From positions 1 through 64,000 of IMG/VR virus record IMGVR_UViG_3300021964_000050: a stretch of 64,000 bases of DNA, one strand, 5' to 3'. This document shows, piece by piece, positions 16,423-23,058 of the stretch. Source of the stretch: a virus. Position numbers and translations under genes: made by a program. Below the pieces are notes generated by a model that made no database searches, was not told the origin of the DNA, and saw only the letters and a list, made by a program, of their open reading frames with translations. Each line of letters opens with the position of its first letter. The first letter of the stretch is position 1.

Positions 16423-16663
16423 GACGGCCTCCTACAAGAACGGGTGACTCTATTATGCCTGATAGAACGCACGTTCGGGGGCCGATTCCGGTCGTTGAAC
16501 AATTAGTTCGCAGGGTACTTGACAAGGTTGCTAAACTGGAAACTGATAGAAGGGAAGGGGGATGTTTCCCCCACCGCTTACAGACAGCGACGAGCGTAGC
16601 GAGTCGCCCCGTAGGGCAGGCTCCCTATGGTCGCCTGTGACTTCCAGTACAAGGAGTAAATAG
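16423..16663. other. Divergent intergenic region with a structured segment
   Basis: 241 bp between divergent genes. A plus-strand frame 16455-16640 (61 codons, MPDRTHVRGP...) begins as a plausible amphipathic helix ('VVEQLVRRVLDKVAKLE') but then runs through a palindromic GC segment (CGACGAGCG/CGAGTCG near 16590-16610) that looks non-coding, so I do not call it a gene with confidence. CATAAT (RC of 16450-16455) may be a -10 box for the leftward operon. Confidence 0.4.
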
Positions 16664-16996
16664 ATGATTTCTCACGTAAATACCGGCCTCTACATTTTAG
16701 GACCGGGGGAAACCGTTCAGGAGGTTTCCAAGAAGGTCTACAACGATGTCCACAGGTACCAAGCCTTGCTGAAAGCGAATCCTGACTGCCGGTGGGAAGT
16801 CGGGGACATCATCAAGGTCAACAACGTAAGAGGTCGTACCACAGTTGTCCTAGATGGTGAAACCACCGCAGAACTGATATCACGTGTGTACAAGGGTCAC
16901 ATGGTGCACCAGTTCATCGACAAGTACCTACTGTGGAACGGTGGTAAGTTGGCAGAGGAACTCGTCGGTACCGAAGTTTTTATTCCTGAGCGCTGA
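16664..16996 (+). CDS. LysM-like two-domain protein
   Basis: 110 residues; ACAAGGAG upstream of ATG. Residues ~8-52 ('LYILGPGETVQEVSKKVYNDVHRYQALLKANPDCRWEVGDIIKV') fit a LysM fold; a second weaker copy follows from ~58 ('VVLDGETTAELISRVYKGHM'). LysM binds peptidoglycan or acts in baseplate hubs (gp53/LysM type). It is on the opposite strand to the virion operon and ends in a 17-bp overlap with a convergent gene. Confidence 0.72.
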   Translation: MISHVNTGLYILGPGETVQEVSKKVYNDVHRYQALLKANPDCRWEVGDIIKVNNVRGRTTVVLDGETTAELISRVYKGHMVHQFIDKYLLWNGGKLAEELVGTEVFIPER

Positions 16997-17273
16997 AGTC
17001 TTCTAAACAGCCGAGCACAGTCACGCTTTGAACCATTCCCGTAGGTATATGGAGAATGTGGTCTAGGTAGACGTCGGCAATACTACGCGCCACAGATACG
17101 TGCTCAGGCTTAGTATCAGCAGGTAACAGTATGCCCACAGATATAACCATGTACGGGTCGGGGTCAATTTGATCTCGCTCCACCCACGATGCTGACCCAT
17201 CGTCGTGAGCGTCGTACCAGACGACAGCGACAATAGAGGTCTTAGGCTCTTTTTGCTTCTTCGTCTTACGCAT
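16980..17273 (-). CDS. Hypothetical protein (97 aa)
   Basis: Lys-rich N-terminus (MRKTKKQKEPK) then an alpha/beta body 'TSIVAVVWYDAHDDGSASWVERDQIDPDPYMVISVGILLP'. Overlaps the LysM-like gene tail to tail. Similar small proteins occur in actinophages next to regulators. Function unknown. Confidence 0.65.
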   Translation of the reverse strand: MRKTKKQKEPKTSIVAVVWYDAHDDGSASWVERDQIDPDPYMVISVGILLPADTKPEHVSVARSIADVYLDHILHIPTGMVQSVTVLGCLEDFSAQE

Positions 17274-17300
17274 GTACGTAGATTAGCCTAGACAACAGAA

Positions 17301-17326
17301 ATGGGAGCGGTAATTACCGCTCCCAT
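17301..17326 (-). terminator. Bidirectional hairpin terminator
   Basis: ATGGGAGCGGT / ACCGCTCCCAT, an 11-bp stem with a 4-nt loop (AATT), lies between the WhiB gene and the convergent hypothetical gene; it could stop the WhiB transcript. Confidence 0.75.
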
Positions 17327-17364
17327 CCCTTCTACTACCTAGTTTAGTAGCAAATAAACAAATG

Positions 17365-17634
17365 TCAAGTACCTCGCCGTTCTTTTACCCGAGTCCTCAC
17401 TGATACACCTCCCCAGAAGCCGTGTCGCTCCATCTCACCGTACTCGCGGCACTGTTTAGTAACTGGGCATCCATTGCAAATGCTTTTAGCCAGTGTTACA
17501 GTACTGGTGTCACCACGTTCGGGAAAGAAGATATTGGAATCCATCCCCCTACAAGCAGCGTCTTTAATCCATTCACGCTCTCGGTAGTCGGACAAGAATC
17601 CCTCAATTGTGAGTAGGTCGTCGTTGTAATCCAC
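17365..17634 (-). CDS. WhiB-family Fe-S transcription regulator (1 of 3)
   Basis: 89 residues. Four Cys in C-x24-C-x2-C-x5-C ('DAACRG...SICNGCPVTKQC') would hold a [4Fe-4S] cluster; 'GFWGGVS' is the WhiB turn and the C-terminal RTRVKERR is the DNA-contact tail. WhiB proteins act with the host primary sigma factor and are confined to Actinobacteria and their phages. I start at the second GTG (17634), 6 nt after a -10 box, which implies a leaderless mRNA; GTG at 17637 is the alternative. Confidence 0.92.
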   Translation of the reverse strand: MDYNDDLLTIEGFLSDYREREWIKDAACRGMDSNIFFPERGDTSTVTLAKSICNGCPVTKQCREYGEMERHGFWGGVSVRTRVKERRGT

Positions 17635-17640
17635 CACTAT

Positions 17641-17670
17641 AGATTAGTGGCTAAAACCCTTAGTTGTCAA
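17641..17670 (-). promoter_or_regulatory. Promoter of the WhiB gene
   Basis: On the minus strand: consensus -35 TTGACA (17670-17665), 18-bp spacer, -10 TAATCT (17646-17641). The predicted start point coincides with the GTG start codon. Confidence 0.7.
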
Positions 17671-17873
17671 CGACTAACGCGACCAGATAGGTCGTTGAAG
17701 TACTCCGACTTACCGGTGTAATCGCCACCATCGTCCATGCCGCAACCCATAAGATCGACTCGCAAACCCGTTCCAGTGAAGTTGGGGCGAAGGCCCTTCT
17801 TGACGGCAGTGCGGCGTCCGTGCTCGATCTGCTCGTAGCCCTTATGGGTTGAAATTGGGCGCTTGTCTTGCAT
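17667..17873 (-). CDS. Small hypothetical protein (68 aa)
   Basis: GGAGGCC precedes the ATG. Sequence 'RPISTHKGYEQIEHGRRTAVKKGLRPNFTGTGLRVDLMGCGMDDGGDY' has a basic first half and a Gly/Asp-rich second half. It has its own strong promoter 36 bp upstream. Unknown function. Confidence 0.68.
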   Translation of the reverse strand: MQDKRPISTHKGYEQIEHGRRTAVKKGLRPNFTGTGLRVDLMGCGMDDGGDYTGKSEYFNDLSGRVSR

Positions 17874-17908
17874 ACCGGCCTCCGTAAATAGGTGTACAGA
17901 GAAACGGT

Positions 17909-17936
17909 ATCATACCCATATCCATAGGTATGTCAA
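17909..17936 (-). promoter_or_regulatory. Strong sigma-70-type promoter
   Basis: Minus strand: -35 TTGACA (17936-17931), 16-bp spacer, -10 TATGAT (17914-17909). The spacer and -10 contain an inverted CATACC...GGTATG pair, related to the ACCCATACC elements of the plus-strand early block. A perfect DnaA-box sequence lies close by at 17961-17969. Confidence 0.72.
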
Positions 17937-17989
17937 TAAACGGCCTTTTTAGACCCTACCTGTGGATAACTCCTGATATGAGGGTGATA

Positions 17990-18208
17990 TCAGGCCGGAG
18001 ACACTTCTATGGTGTACTCACCGGGCCGTGGAGCATGTAGAAACTCCACTTCTACTACGTCTTTGGTGACGGTGTTGCTAAAGATCAGTACGTACTGGTT
18101 GTTCTGGTCGTAAGCACCGACCTGTACATCTTCAGTCCCAAACAGGTGTGCTACTGAGTACTTTGTGCTGATGCCGTTACCGACGACTTGTGTCTTTCTC
18201 ATAGTCAT
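17990..18208 (-). CDS. Stand-alone Ig-like domain protein
   Basis: 72 residues; AGAGGT before ATG. 'SVAHLFGTEDVQVGAYDQNNQYVLIF...GEYTIEVSPA' aligns by eye with the C-terminal domains of the structural proteins at 3427 and 4855. A single-domain relative of fibre tips, perhaps a decoration protein or a duplicated module. It lies outside the virion operon, downstream of the reductase. Confidence 0.72.
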   Translation of the reverse strand: MTMRKTQVVGNGISTKYSVAHLFGTEDVQVGAYDQNNQYVLIFSNTVTKDVVEVEFLHAPRPGEYTIEVSPA

Positions 18209-18344
18209 AACTTACCTCTTCGTAATCCCACTCGTCAAGGGTGGGGCCTTCTCGTTTACGTGCTGGGATGGTCTGTGCCCGTAGCCGTTGTTCCATGGCG
18301 ACTCTCGTCTCCTCTTTAGACCAGCGACTACGGACACGTCTCAT
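18177..18344 (-). CDS. Small basic protein (55 aa) coupled to ribonucleotide reductase
   Basis: Starts MRRVRSRWSKEET; ATG overlaps the reductase stop as TGATG, and its 3' end overlaps the next gene by 32 bp. N-terminus is Arg-rich, C-terminus acidic (TLDEWDYEEVSYDYEKD). The tight coupling argues for a real gene. Function unknown. Confidence 0.6.
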   Translation of the reverse strand: MRRVRSRWSKEETRVAMEQRLRAQTIPARKREGPTLDEWDYEEVSYDYEKDTSRR

Positions 18345-20269
18345 CACTTAACGGGGCAAGCGCCCCCGGCGCACTCACCGAAGTCCACATCCTCAGACAC
18401 TGAAGTCTGTACCAGCGGAACATCGAAGTCAATTGATGAAAGCATCTTGTTGTAAGTCTCCTCGTCACATTCCTCGTACGGAGCGAGCGGGAAGTTGTGG
18501 TCGCTGTGCAGGAGGAACGACACCGACTTCAAGCCCTTGTCGTAGTTTTTGCTCAGCCACTCCTTAATGGAGTCCAACTCATCCATGCGGTAGTAGACGG
18601 TGACAGACACGGCGTTGTCGGCCCACTCTGTCTGCATCTTCTTGACCCATTCCATCTGCTCTACAGCGGTCATTTCCTTGGCGAGGGTAGAACCCTCAGG
18701 GGACTCGCACGGGAACTCAACGACGTAACTGGAACGGTCTTCACGACCATCAAGGCCACGGTCGAACTGGATCTTGTAGCCACGACGACGACAAGCGTCC
18801 ACCAACGGGTCAGTTGACCGGAAGCGGACACGACGGATGTAGTGACGTGCGTACGCTGGGTGAACACCCGGAGTCACGCCCGGAAGCAGAGCCAACGTCC
18901 CCGACGGTTGCACCGTGGTGAGGCGGACACTGACAGGGAGATCGTTCTCATTGGAGTACTGCTCGTCAAAGTCCCTCAGGTACTCGTAGGTGGGGGAGAG
19001 CCATGACAATTGCTCCTCGTTGCACTGAAGGATGCCTGTCACGCTTTGTCCAAGTCGTGCGTTCTTGTTAACGATCTTCGTCGTCTTTTCGTACGGATAC
19101 TCAAGACGGGTGATGTTCTTCTGCGTCAGGTACAGCAACCGGCTGATCTCCATCATCTGCTCCATCGACTCAATGTTCGGGAGGAAGATGGTGGCAAGGT
19201 TGCATGACTCCCCGTCGCCAAGAGCAATCTCGGCGCATGGGTTGTAGCCCTCAATGCTGTTGTCAGCCTTGCGCTCTCCGAGTCGTCCGTACTGGCGAGC
19301 CAACTTGCGGTTCAAGAGACCGTATGGTTCACCAGACCCGTCGTAGCCCTTCCAGAGTTCTGGCATGATCTCTTCGTACGAGTCTGCGTAGATACTGTTG
19401 TTGGAGTTTGAACGCCATGCGGGGACGTTGCCGCTACCCCAGTTCTTAGCACGGAGGAAGAGGACGTCGTCTGGGTCGCCAATAGCGATCTGTGCAGAGC
19501 GTCGGCTAGATCCTGACACGACTACGCGCCCGATGATGTTGCAGATGTCCAACACGTCGATGGAGCGCAACTTCTTACCAACACGACCATCCATCACCTT
19601 GCAGATGTCTTCGACACCGTCGATGAGAGCCTGCGGTCCAGATGCAGTACCACCGAAGGTCTTGAGTGGTGCGCCGAACTCACGGATGAGAGCAGTGCTG
19701 TAAGTGAACGGCTTGCCGGTATCGAAGTACGACTTCAACACTGAGTGAAGCAAGCGGCTCCAACCCTTGCGGCTGTCGGGGACGATGATGTCAGCATCGT
19801 GAGTCTTTTCGTGTGTGATGCTGACTCCAGACTTGATCTTCGGAAGGTCGTGGATCTTGGAGCGTTCAACAGAGAAGCCAACGCCCCCACCAAGCATGAG
19901 CATGTCGAAGAGGAACTCAAAGTCTTCGATCTTCTCAATATTGACGAAGTAACAGTTGTTCAACGATGCACCGTTCAACTGTTGGACCAGAGGAGTACCC
20001 AACTGCCAGAGCGCACGACCGCTCATAGAGCAACGCAGGTTAAACATGTGGTCGAACAACTTCTCTGCCTCTTCCTGCGTGTACGGGGCACCGATTTCAA
20101 TGGCACCATTGATTACCCGCTGGATGGTCTCAGGCCACGTCTCGTTCTCGCCGTTGTCCTTCTTACGACTGTAAGTGCGGAGAAACACGACTTCGCCCAT
20201 TCCACCAAAACCCCATGGTGGTGTAAGACCGTTGTACAGGGACACGTAATCATCATCAATATAGGCCAT
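18344..20269 (-). CDS. nrdJ: Adenosylcobalamin-dependent (class II) ribonucleotide reductase
   Basis: 641 residues from ATG at 20269 (AAGGAG 5 nt upstream). Class II hallmarks: N-terminal 'PPWGFGGMGEVVFLRTYSR', 'NGASLNNCYFVN', 'MLGGGVGFSVE', radical-site 'NPCAEIALGDGESCNLAT', 'TVQPSGTLALLPGVTPGVHPAYARHYIRRV', and the C-terminal redox pair 'CAGGACPVK'. No NrdB partner is present or needed. It reduces ribonucleotides to dNTP precursors using B12 from the host. Somewhat shorter than the ~700-740-residue bacterial monomeric enzymes. Confidence 0.93.
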   Translation of the reverse strand: MAYIDDDYVSLYNGLTPPWGFGGMGEVVFLRTYSRKKDNGENETWPETIQRVINGAIEIGAPYTQEEAEKLFDHMFNLRCSMSGRALWQLGTPLVQQLNGASLNNCYFVNIEKIEDFEFLFDMLMLGGGVGFSVERSKIHDLPKIKSGVSITHEKTHDADIIVPDSRKGWSRLLHSVLKSYFDTGKPFTYSTALIREFGAPLKTFGGTASGPQALIDGVEDICKVMDGRVGKKLRSIDVLDICNIIGRVVVSGSSRRSAQIAIGDPDDVLFLRAKNWGSGNVPAWRSNSNNSIYADSYEEIMPELWKGYDGSGEPYGLLNRKLARQYGRLGERKADNSIEGYNPCAEIALGDGESCNLATIFLPNIESMEQMMEISRLLYLTQKNITRLEYPYEKTTKIVNKNARLGQSVTGILQCNEEQLSWLSPTYEYLRDFDEQYSNENDLPVSVRLTTVQPSGTLALLPGVTPGVHPAYARHYIRRVRFRSTDPLVDACRRRGYKIQFDRGLDGREDRSSYVVEFPCESPEGSTLAKEMTAVEQMEWVKKMQTEWADNAVSVTVYYRMDELDSIKEWLSKNYDKGLKSVSFLLHSDHNFPLAPYEECDEETYNKMLSSIDFDVPLVQTSVSEDVDFGECAGGACPVK

Positions 20270-20291
20270 CGGCACTCCTTAGATACAGAAA

Positions 20292-20310
20292 CCCCCTCCG
20301 AGTGAGGGGG
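20292..20310 (-). terminator. Terminator between methyltransferase and reductase
   Basis: CCCCCTC / GAGGGGG with a 5-nt loop, followed on the minus strand by GTTTC. It would end transcription coming from the methyltransferase gene. Confidence 0.7.
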
Positions 20311-20371
20311 GATTTGACCATCCTAGCGCAACGTGTCAAGGAGGTGTCTTACTACCGCTTGTGCTTTTCAG

Positions 20372-20905
20372 TCACAATTTGATGCCGACGACACAACATT
20401 GTGTGTCAACGTACGAAGTGACCGGCCATGCTCCTAGTTTGGACCTGTTGACTGGTACTGCTTCGATAGCACCTATGCCTGCGTGTACTGCTACGTCGAA
20501 TACCCGTTGTTCATAACAGTTCCACTGATGACGCGCACCGTCCCACTCACCAGCGGGTTGGAATGAGGTGTGGTTTTCTAACGCCCCCATTACGTCGTCC
20601 CAACTAAGTTGGTCATGCTTCCACTTGGCTACGGACTTTCTTATGTCAGGGCCGACGATGGCTATCTCTGCTCCCACCTCGCAGATGTCTAGAACCTGCT
20701 GTAGGAAGTCAGGCACGAGTTCCCACTGGATGTGCTCAAGCACGTGCCCCATGTAAACCTTTGTGGCACCGGTCAGGCCCCAAGTCTCCGGCCAGATACT
20801 CGGCACAACTACATCAGGCTCAATATGGCCTTCGATACGAACAACATCAAGGTTGACCCACGGACTAGGTGCTCGGAATGGTCCGCAACCAATGTTGATC
20901 TGCAT
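20372..20905 (-). CDS. SAM-dependent methyltransferase (class I)
   Basis: 177 residues. Motif I is compact at the very N-terminus ('INIGCGPFRAPSPWVNLD'), then 'MGHVLEHI' (post-motif) and 'VGAEIAIVGPDIRKSV'. This layout matches the short 'predicted SAM-dependent methyltransferase' family often found beside glycosyltransferases. Substrate unknown; could be a glycan, virion protein or nucleotide. The monocistronic position, with a terminator downstream, suggests separate control. Confidence 0.8.
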   Translation of the reverse strand: MQINIGCGPFRAPSPWVNLDVVRIEGHIEPDVVVPSIWPETWGLTGATKVYMGHVLEHIQWELVPDFLQQVLDICEVGAEIAIVGPDIRKSVAKWKHDQLSWDDVMGALENHTSFQPAGEWDGARHQWNCYEQRVFDVAVHAGIGAIEAVPVNRSKLGAWPVTSYVDTQCCVVGIKL

Positions 20906-20914
20906 AGGAGTATC

Positions 20915-20962
20915 TTACTCTTCCTTAGGAAGCACGACGACTACCCATGCCAGTTGGGTCAG
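20915..20962 (-). pseudogene. Possible remnant related to the 31-aa peptide gene
   Basis: A minus-strand frame ending at 20915 encodes 'WVVVVLPKEE' with no start codon upstream before a stop at 20963. The same peptide end (WVVVVLPKEGG) is present in the intact 31-codon gene at 21688-21783. It looks like a truncated duplicate. Confidence 0.35.
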
Positions 20963-20969
20963 TTATGAG

Positions 20970-21140
20970 CACACTTTCATTTTTCCCGTGGTTGCCCGTC
21001 ATGAGAGGCAAGGAGGCAATAGAGACACTTTCATTTCGTGAGTGGTGCCCGTCAGGGTAAGTATGAGCGACTTTCATGGAGACGTTTTCTGCACCATTCA
21101 TCCATACAGGGCTTTCATTCCGGTACCCGATGCCCGTCAG
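20970..21140 (+). repeat. Cluster of CTTTCATT...TGCCCGTCA repeats
   Basis: CTTTCAT occurs at 20974, 21028, 21071 and 21112. Three of the four copies are followed, 10-11 bp beyond CTTTCATT, by TGCCCGTCA (20993-21001, 21046-21054, 21131-21139). Two copies also share TATGAGC just upstream. The cluster sits about 110 bp before a plus-strand gene and looks like a set of protein-binding sites. Confidence 0.7.
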
Positions 21141-21248
21141 CATCCTTATAAGGACAAGTTATTTACAGATCTTCATTGGGAGGGCTAACCCCAATGATGT
21201 AACAGTAGGCCAGCACAAGGTTGGCCTCTTATCAGACAGGATAAACCT
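21141..21248 (+). promoter_or_regulatory. Structured leader of the 21249 gene
   Basis: Contains the palindrome CCTTATAAGG (21143-21152), a hairpin CATTGGG/CCCAATG (21173-21195 region) and a second hairpin AGGCCA/TGGCCT (21208-21229 region), then AGGA before the ATG. No clear -35/-10 pair could be fixed. Confidence 0.45.
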
Positions 21249-21668
21249 ATGTCAAACACAGAATACAACCAGACCATTGCCGAGATCTTCGAGGACTTGG
21301 AGATGTACATCACAACCGCCAAGAACTACCTCAAGGTGTCTCTTGGCCATGAGTTCAACACCGGCGCAGTAGATGGGTACACCAGTGCCGTCAGTGCCCT
21401 GAAGTCCTTAGAAGAACTGAAGGACCGGTGTACTGAAGTCATAACCGTGTCCAAGGAAAACGCCGGGGCGGAGCGGCTGCTGCGTATCATCACAGAGGAA
21501 AGCGTGAAAGAAGACATCAAGAAGTACAAGCGGCTGGTTGAACAGTACCGTAAGGGTGTTCCTTACCACGTTGCCATCAACTCACTTCTTGATGGCGAAG
21601 TTGATCCTGAATACGATCACGACGCCATTCTCCGCAGCATCGAACGTGAAGAGGCAGGCGTAGAGTAA
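21249..21668 (+). CDS. Helical hypothetical protein (139 aa)
   Basis: All-helical and charged: 'IAEIFEDLEMYITTAKNYLKVSLGHEFNTGAVDGYTSAVSALKSLEEL', ending in an acidic tail. No recognisable family. It is isolated on the plus strand, with a repeat-rich upstream region and its own terminator, so it is probably regulated independently; an anti-host or regulatory role is possible but unsupported by motif. Confidence 0.75.
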   Translation: MSNTEYNQTIAEIFEDLEMYITTAKNYLKVSLGHEFNTGAVDGYTSAVSALKSLEELKDRCTEVITVSKENAGAERLLRIITEESVKEDIKKYKRLVEQYRKGVPYHVAINSLLDGEVDPEYDHDAILRSIEREEAGVE

Positions 21669-21677
21669 CAACCTAAA

Positions 21678-21707
21678 AGGGGGGACCCTATTCTTGGGGT
21701 CCCCCTT
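21678..21707. terminator. Bidirectional hairpin terminator
   Basis: GGGGGACCC / GGGTCCCCC stem with an 8-nt loop, followed on the plus strand by TTCTTT. It ends the plus-strand 21249 gene and overlaps the 3' end of the convergent 31-codon gene. Confidence 0.8.
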
Positions 21708-21783
21708 CTTTAGGAAGCACGACAACAACCCACGAGCGGGTTCCGTCTGGATTCTCTCGCCAGTATCCTCGTGTCTTAGCCAT
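21688..21783 (-). CDS. 31-residue peptide gene
   Basis: Encodes MAKTRGYWRENPDGTRSW followed by VVVVLPKEGGPQE. GGAG lies 5 nt before the ATG, which overlaps the end of the ADP-ribosyltransferase-like gene by 8 bp, and its stop lies inside the terminator stem. A related peptide end at 20915-20962 supports coding. Function unknown. Confidence 0.55.
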   Translation of the reverse strand: MAKTRGYWRENPDGTRSWVVVVLPKEGGPQE

Positions 21784-22099
21784 TTGGACTCCAGTTCTTG
21801 AAGTTAGAGGGCACATCGTCTAGCGCTTCAGTAACCCGGAAACCGCTAGATGATGTACGTTGGGTTGTGTGGATGTCTGGGGTCTCGGTCTCCCCGATGG
21901 GTTCAACCTTGTACACCTTCCCAAACAGTCGCCCCTGATCGGCCTTCTTGTACCCAATAGCAGCCTGCTTCTCTGCTACTGAGCGGTCGGTTGTAGCGTA
22001 AGCCACACCACCACCACCACGGGGTTCTATAACGTCCCCGACTTTGAGGTCGATAGCACCACTACCGTGATACAGGGAAAACTGTGGTCCTAAAGTCAT
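21776..22099 (-). CDS. Arr-like ADP-ribosyltransferase
   Basis: 107 residues. The order 'FSLYHGSGAIDLKVGDVIEPR' - 'AYATTDRSVAEKQAAIGY' - 'GKVYKVEPIGETETPD' - 'FRVTEALDDV' matches the rifampin ADP-ribosyltransferase (Arr) fold: H-G start, 'LxxGDxIxP', 'YxTxxxxxA', 'GxVYxVEPxG', and a following R/S-x-x-P/A-L strand. Known Arr enzymes transfer ADP-ribose from NAD to rifamycins; phage ARTs often modify host proteins or RNA. Target unknown. First member of a leftward cassette ending in the terminator at 21.7 kb. Confidence 0.75.
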   Translation of the reverse strand: MTLGPQFSLYHGSGAIDLKVGDVIEPRGGGGVAYATTDRSVAEKQAAIGYKKADQGRLFGKVYKVEPIGETETPDIHTTQRTSSSGFRVTEALDDVPSNFKNWSPNG

Positions 22100-22103
22100 G
22101 GCG

Positions 22104-22715
22104 TCAGTCTACGATAAACCCAAGTCTGGGAACCACTAAATGGCCGTCTGCATCATCAAAGTCAGGTTCATACCCTTCAATTACGTCGTCTGCCCATACT
22201 GGGACGATTCTGTGCGCCCCATCGGGGTCAGGAGACGGCCTCAGATGTACTTCGATCACCTTTTTGCCAATAAATTCGACGTTGATTAACCCAACATCGC
22301 CCAGTTCCCGCAGTTTGTACATACGAGGCGCGTCGGCCAACGGTTTTTTCTCCCACTTACTGAACCGCGACAGATTTTCAGCGCTATTGAACCCCTCCCA
22401 CACTAAGGTAGCACGCCATTCACCCTCCCAGCGCTTACTCCACTCGTAGGTAACGCTCAGATGCGGCCCCTCTAACCACTCCGACCAGAAGTATCCCGGC
22501 TCTACTGACCGGATATCGCCCTCTTCGATCCACTGCTTGCGTGCCCCGATGCCCATACCGGACAGGTTCATCACTGGACGTACGCAGTACCATCCACTCA
22601 CTGGTGGTGCAACGCCCCCCGGCCCAGAGATAACACCAAATAGACGAGATACAAAGAGTTTATTGAAGAACTGATGATGCTGTGGGTACTTTTTCCATGC
22701 TTCAGCGTCAGTCAT
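22104..22715 (-). CDS. Conserved phage protein of unknown function
   Basis: 203 residues. 'QFFNKLFVSRLFGVISGPGGVAPPVSGWYCVRPVMNLSGMGIGARKQWIEEGDIRSVEPGYFWSEWLEGPHLSVTYEW' is a pattern I know from unrelated tailed phages, reminiscent of ATP-grasp or amidoligase-like enzymes but not assignable. Lies between two ART-like genes in the same operon. Confidence 0.72.
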   Translation of the reverse strand: MTDAEAWKKYPQHHQFFNKLFVSRLFGVISGPGGVAPPVSGWYCVRPVMNLSGMGIGARKQWIEEGDIRSVEPGYFWSEWLEGPHLSVTYEWSKRWEGEWRATLVWEGFNSAENLSRFSKWEKKPLADAPRMYKLRELGDVGLINVEFIGKKVIEVHLRPSPDPDGAHRIVPVWADDVIEGYEPDFDDADGHLVVPRLGFIVD

Positions 22716-22773
22716 TGAGGATCAGATTACTATCTCAGCACTCGTTAGGGGGCCGAATTGACCAATCTAGGGG

Positions 22774-23058
22774 CTACTGACGCTTGCGTACGTAAAAGTA
22801 CCCGCCGTCTTGGTCTGCGTGTAGCGGACGTGCTCCTGCTAGGTTAACGTCGACAACAGAACTACGAGGACCATACCTCATGGCATCTTTGATTGTGTGA
22901 GTTACCCAAATGCCTTCGTGGTCGCCTAAATGAGAGACATCAGGGAACTCATTTCCCTTATCAAGTTCTTCTCGTGCATGATCCTGTACACCCCACCACT
23001 TGCTGTGATCGGTGCGGTACCCTACCTCTTTAGATTTGAACTGCGGTCCAAGGGCCAT
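22774..23058 (-). CDS. Small protein, possibly ART-fold
   Basis: 94 residues. Starts MALGPQF, like the Arr-like protein (MTLGPQF), and has 'EGIWVTHTIKDAMRYGPRSSVVDVNLAGARPLHAD', the 'xLYVTxxxxxAxxYG...V..V.L' strand pattern of ADP-ribosyltransferase folds. The catalytic residues are not clear, so this is a weak assignment. ATG overlaps the upstream stop as TGATG. Confidence 0.6.
   Translation of the reverse strand: MALGPQFKSKEVGYRTDHSKWWGVQDHAREELDKGNEFPDVSHLGDHEGIWVTHTIKDAMRYGPRSSVVDVNLAGARPLHADQDGGYFYVRKRQ

Noticed and set aside
16455-16640. 61-codon plus-strand frame upstream of the LysM-like gene
   Set aside because: Only its first ~30 codons look coding; the rest crosses a palindromic segment and there is no ribosome-binding site. 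Mentioned under the intergenic entry only.
20925-21143. 72-codon minus-strand frame with repeated RNES/KNES peptide
   Set aside because: The repetition follows the DNA repeats at 20970-21140, there is no spaced ribosome-binding site, and the repeat spacing (10 versus 11 bp) shifts the frame between copies.
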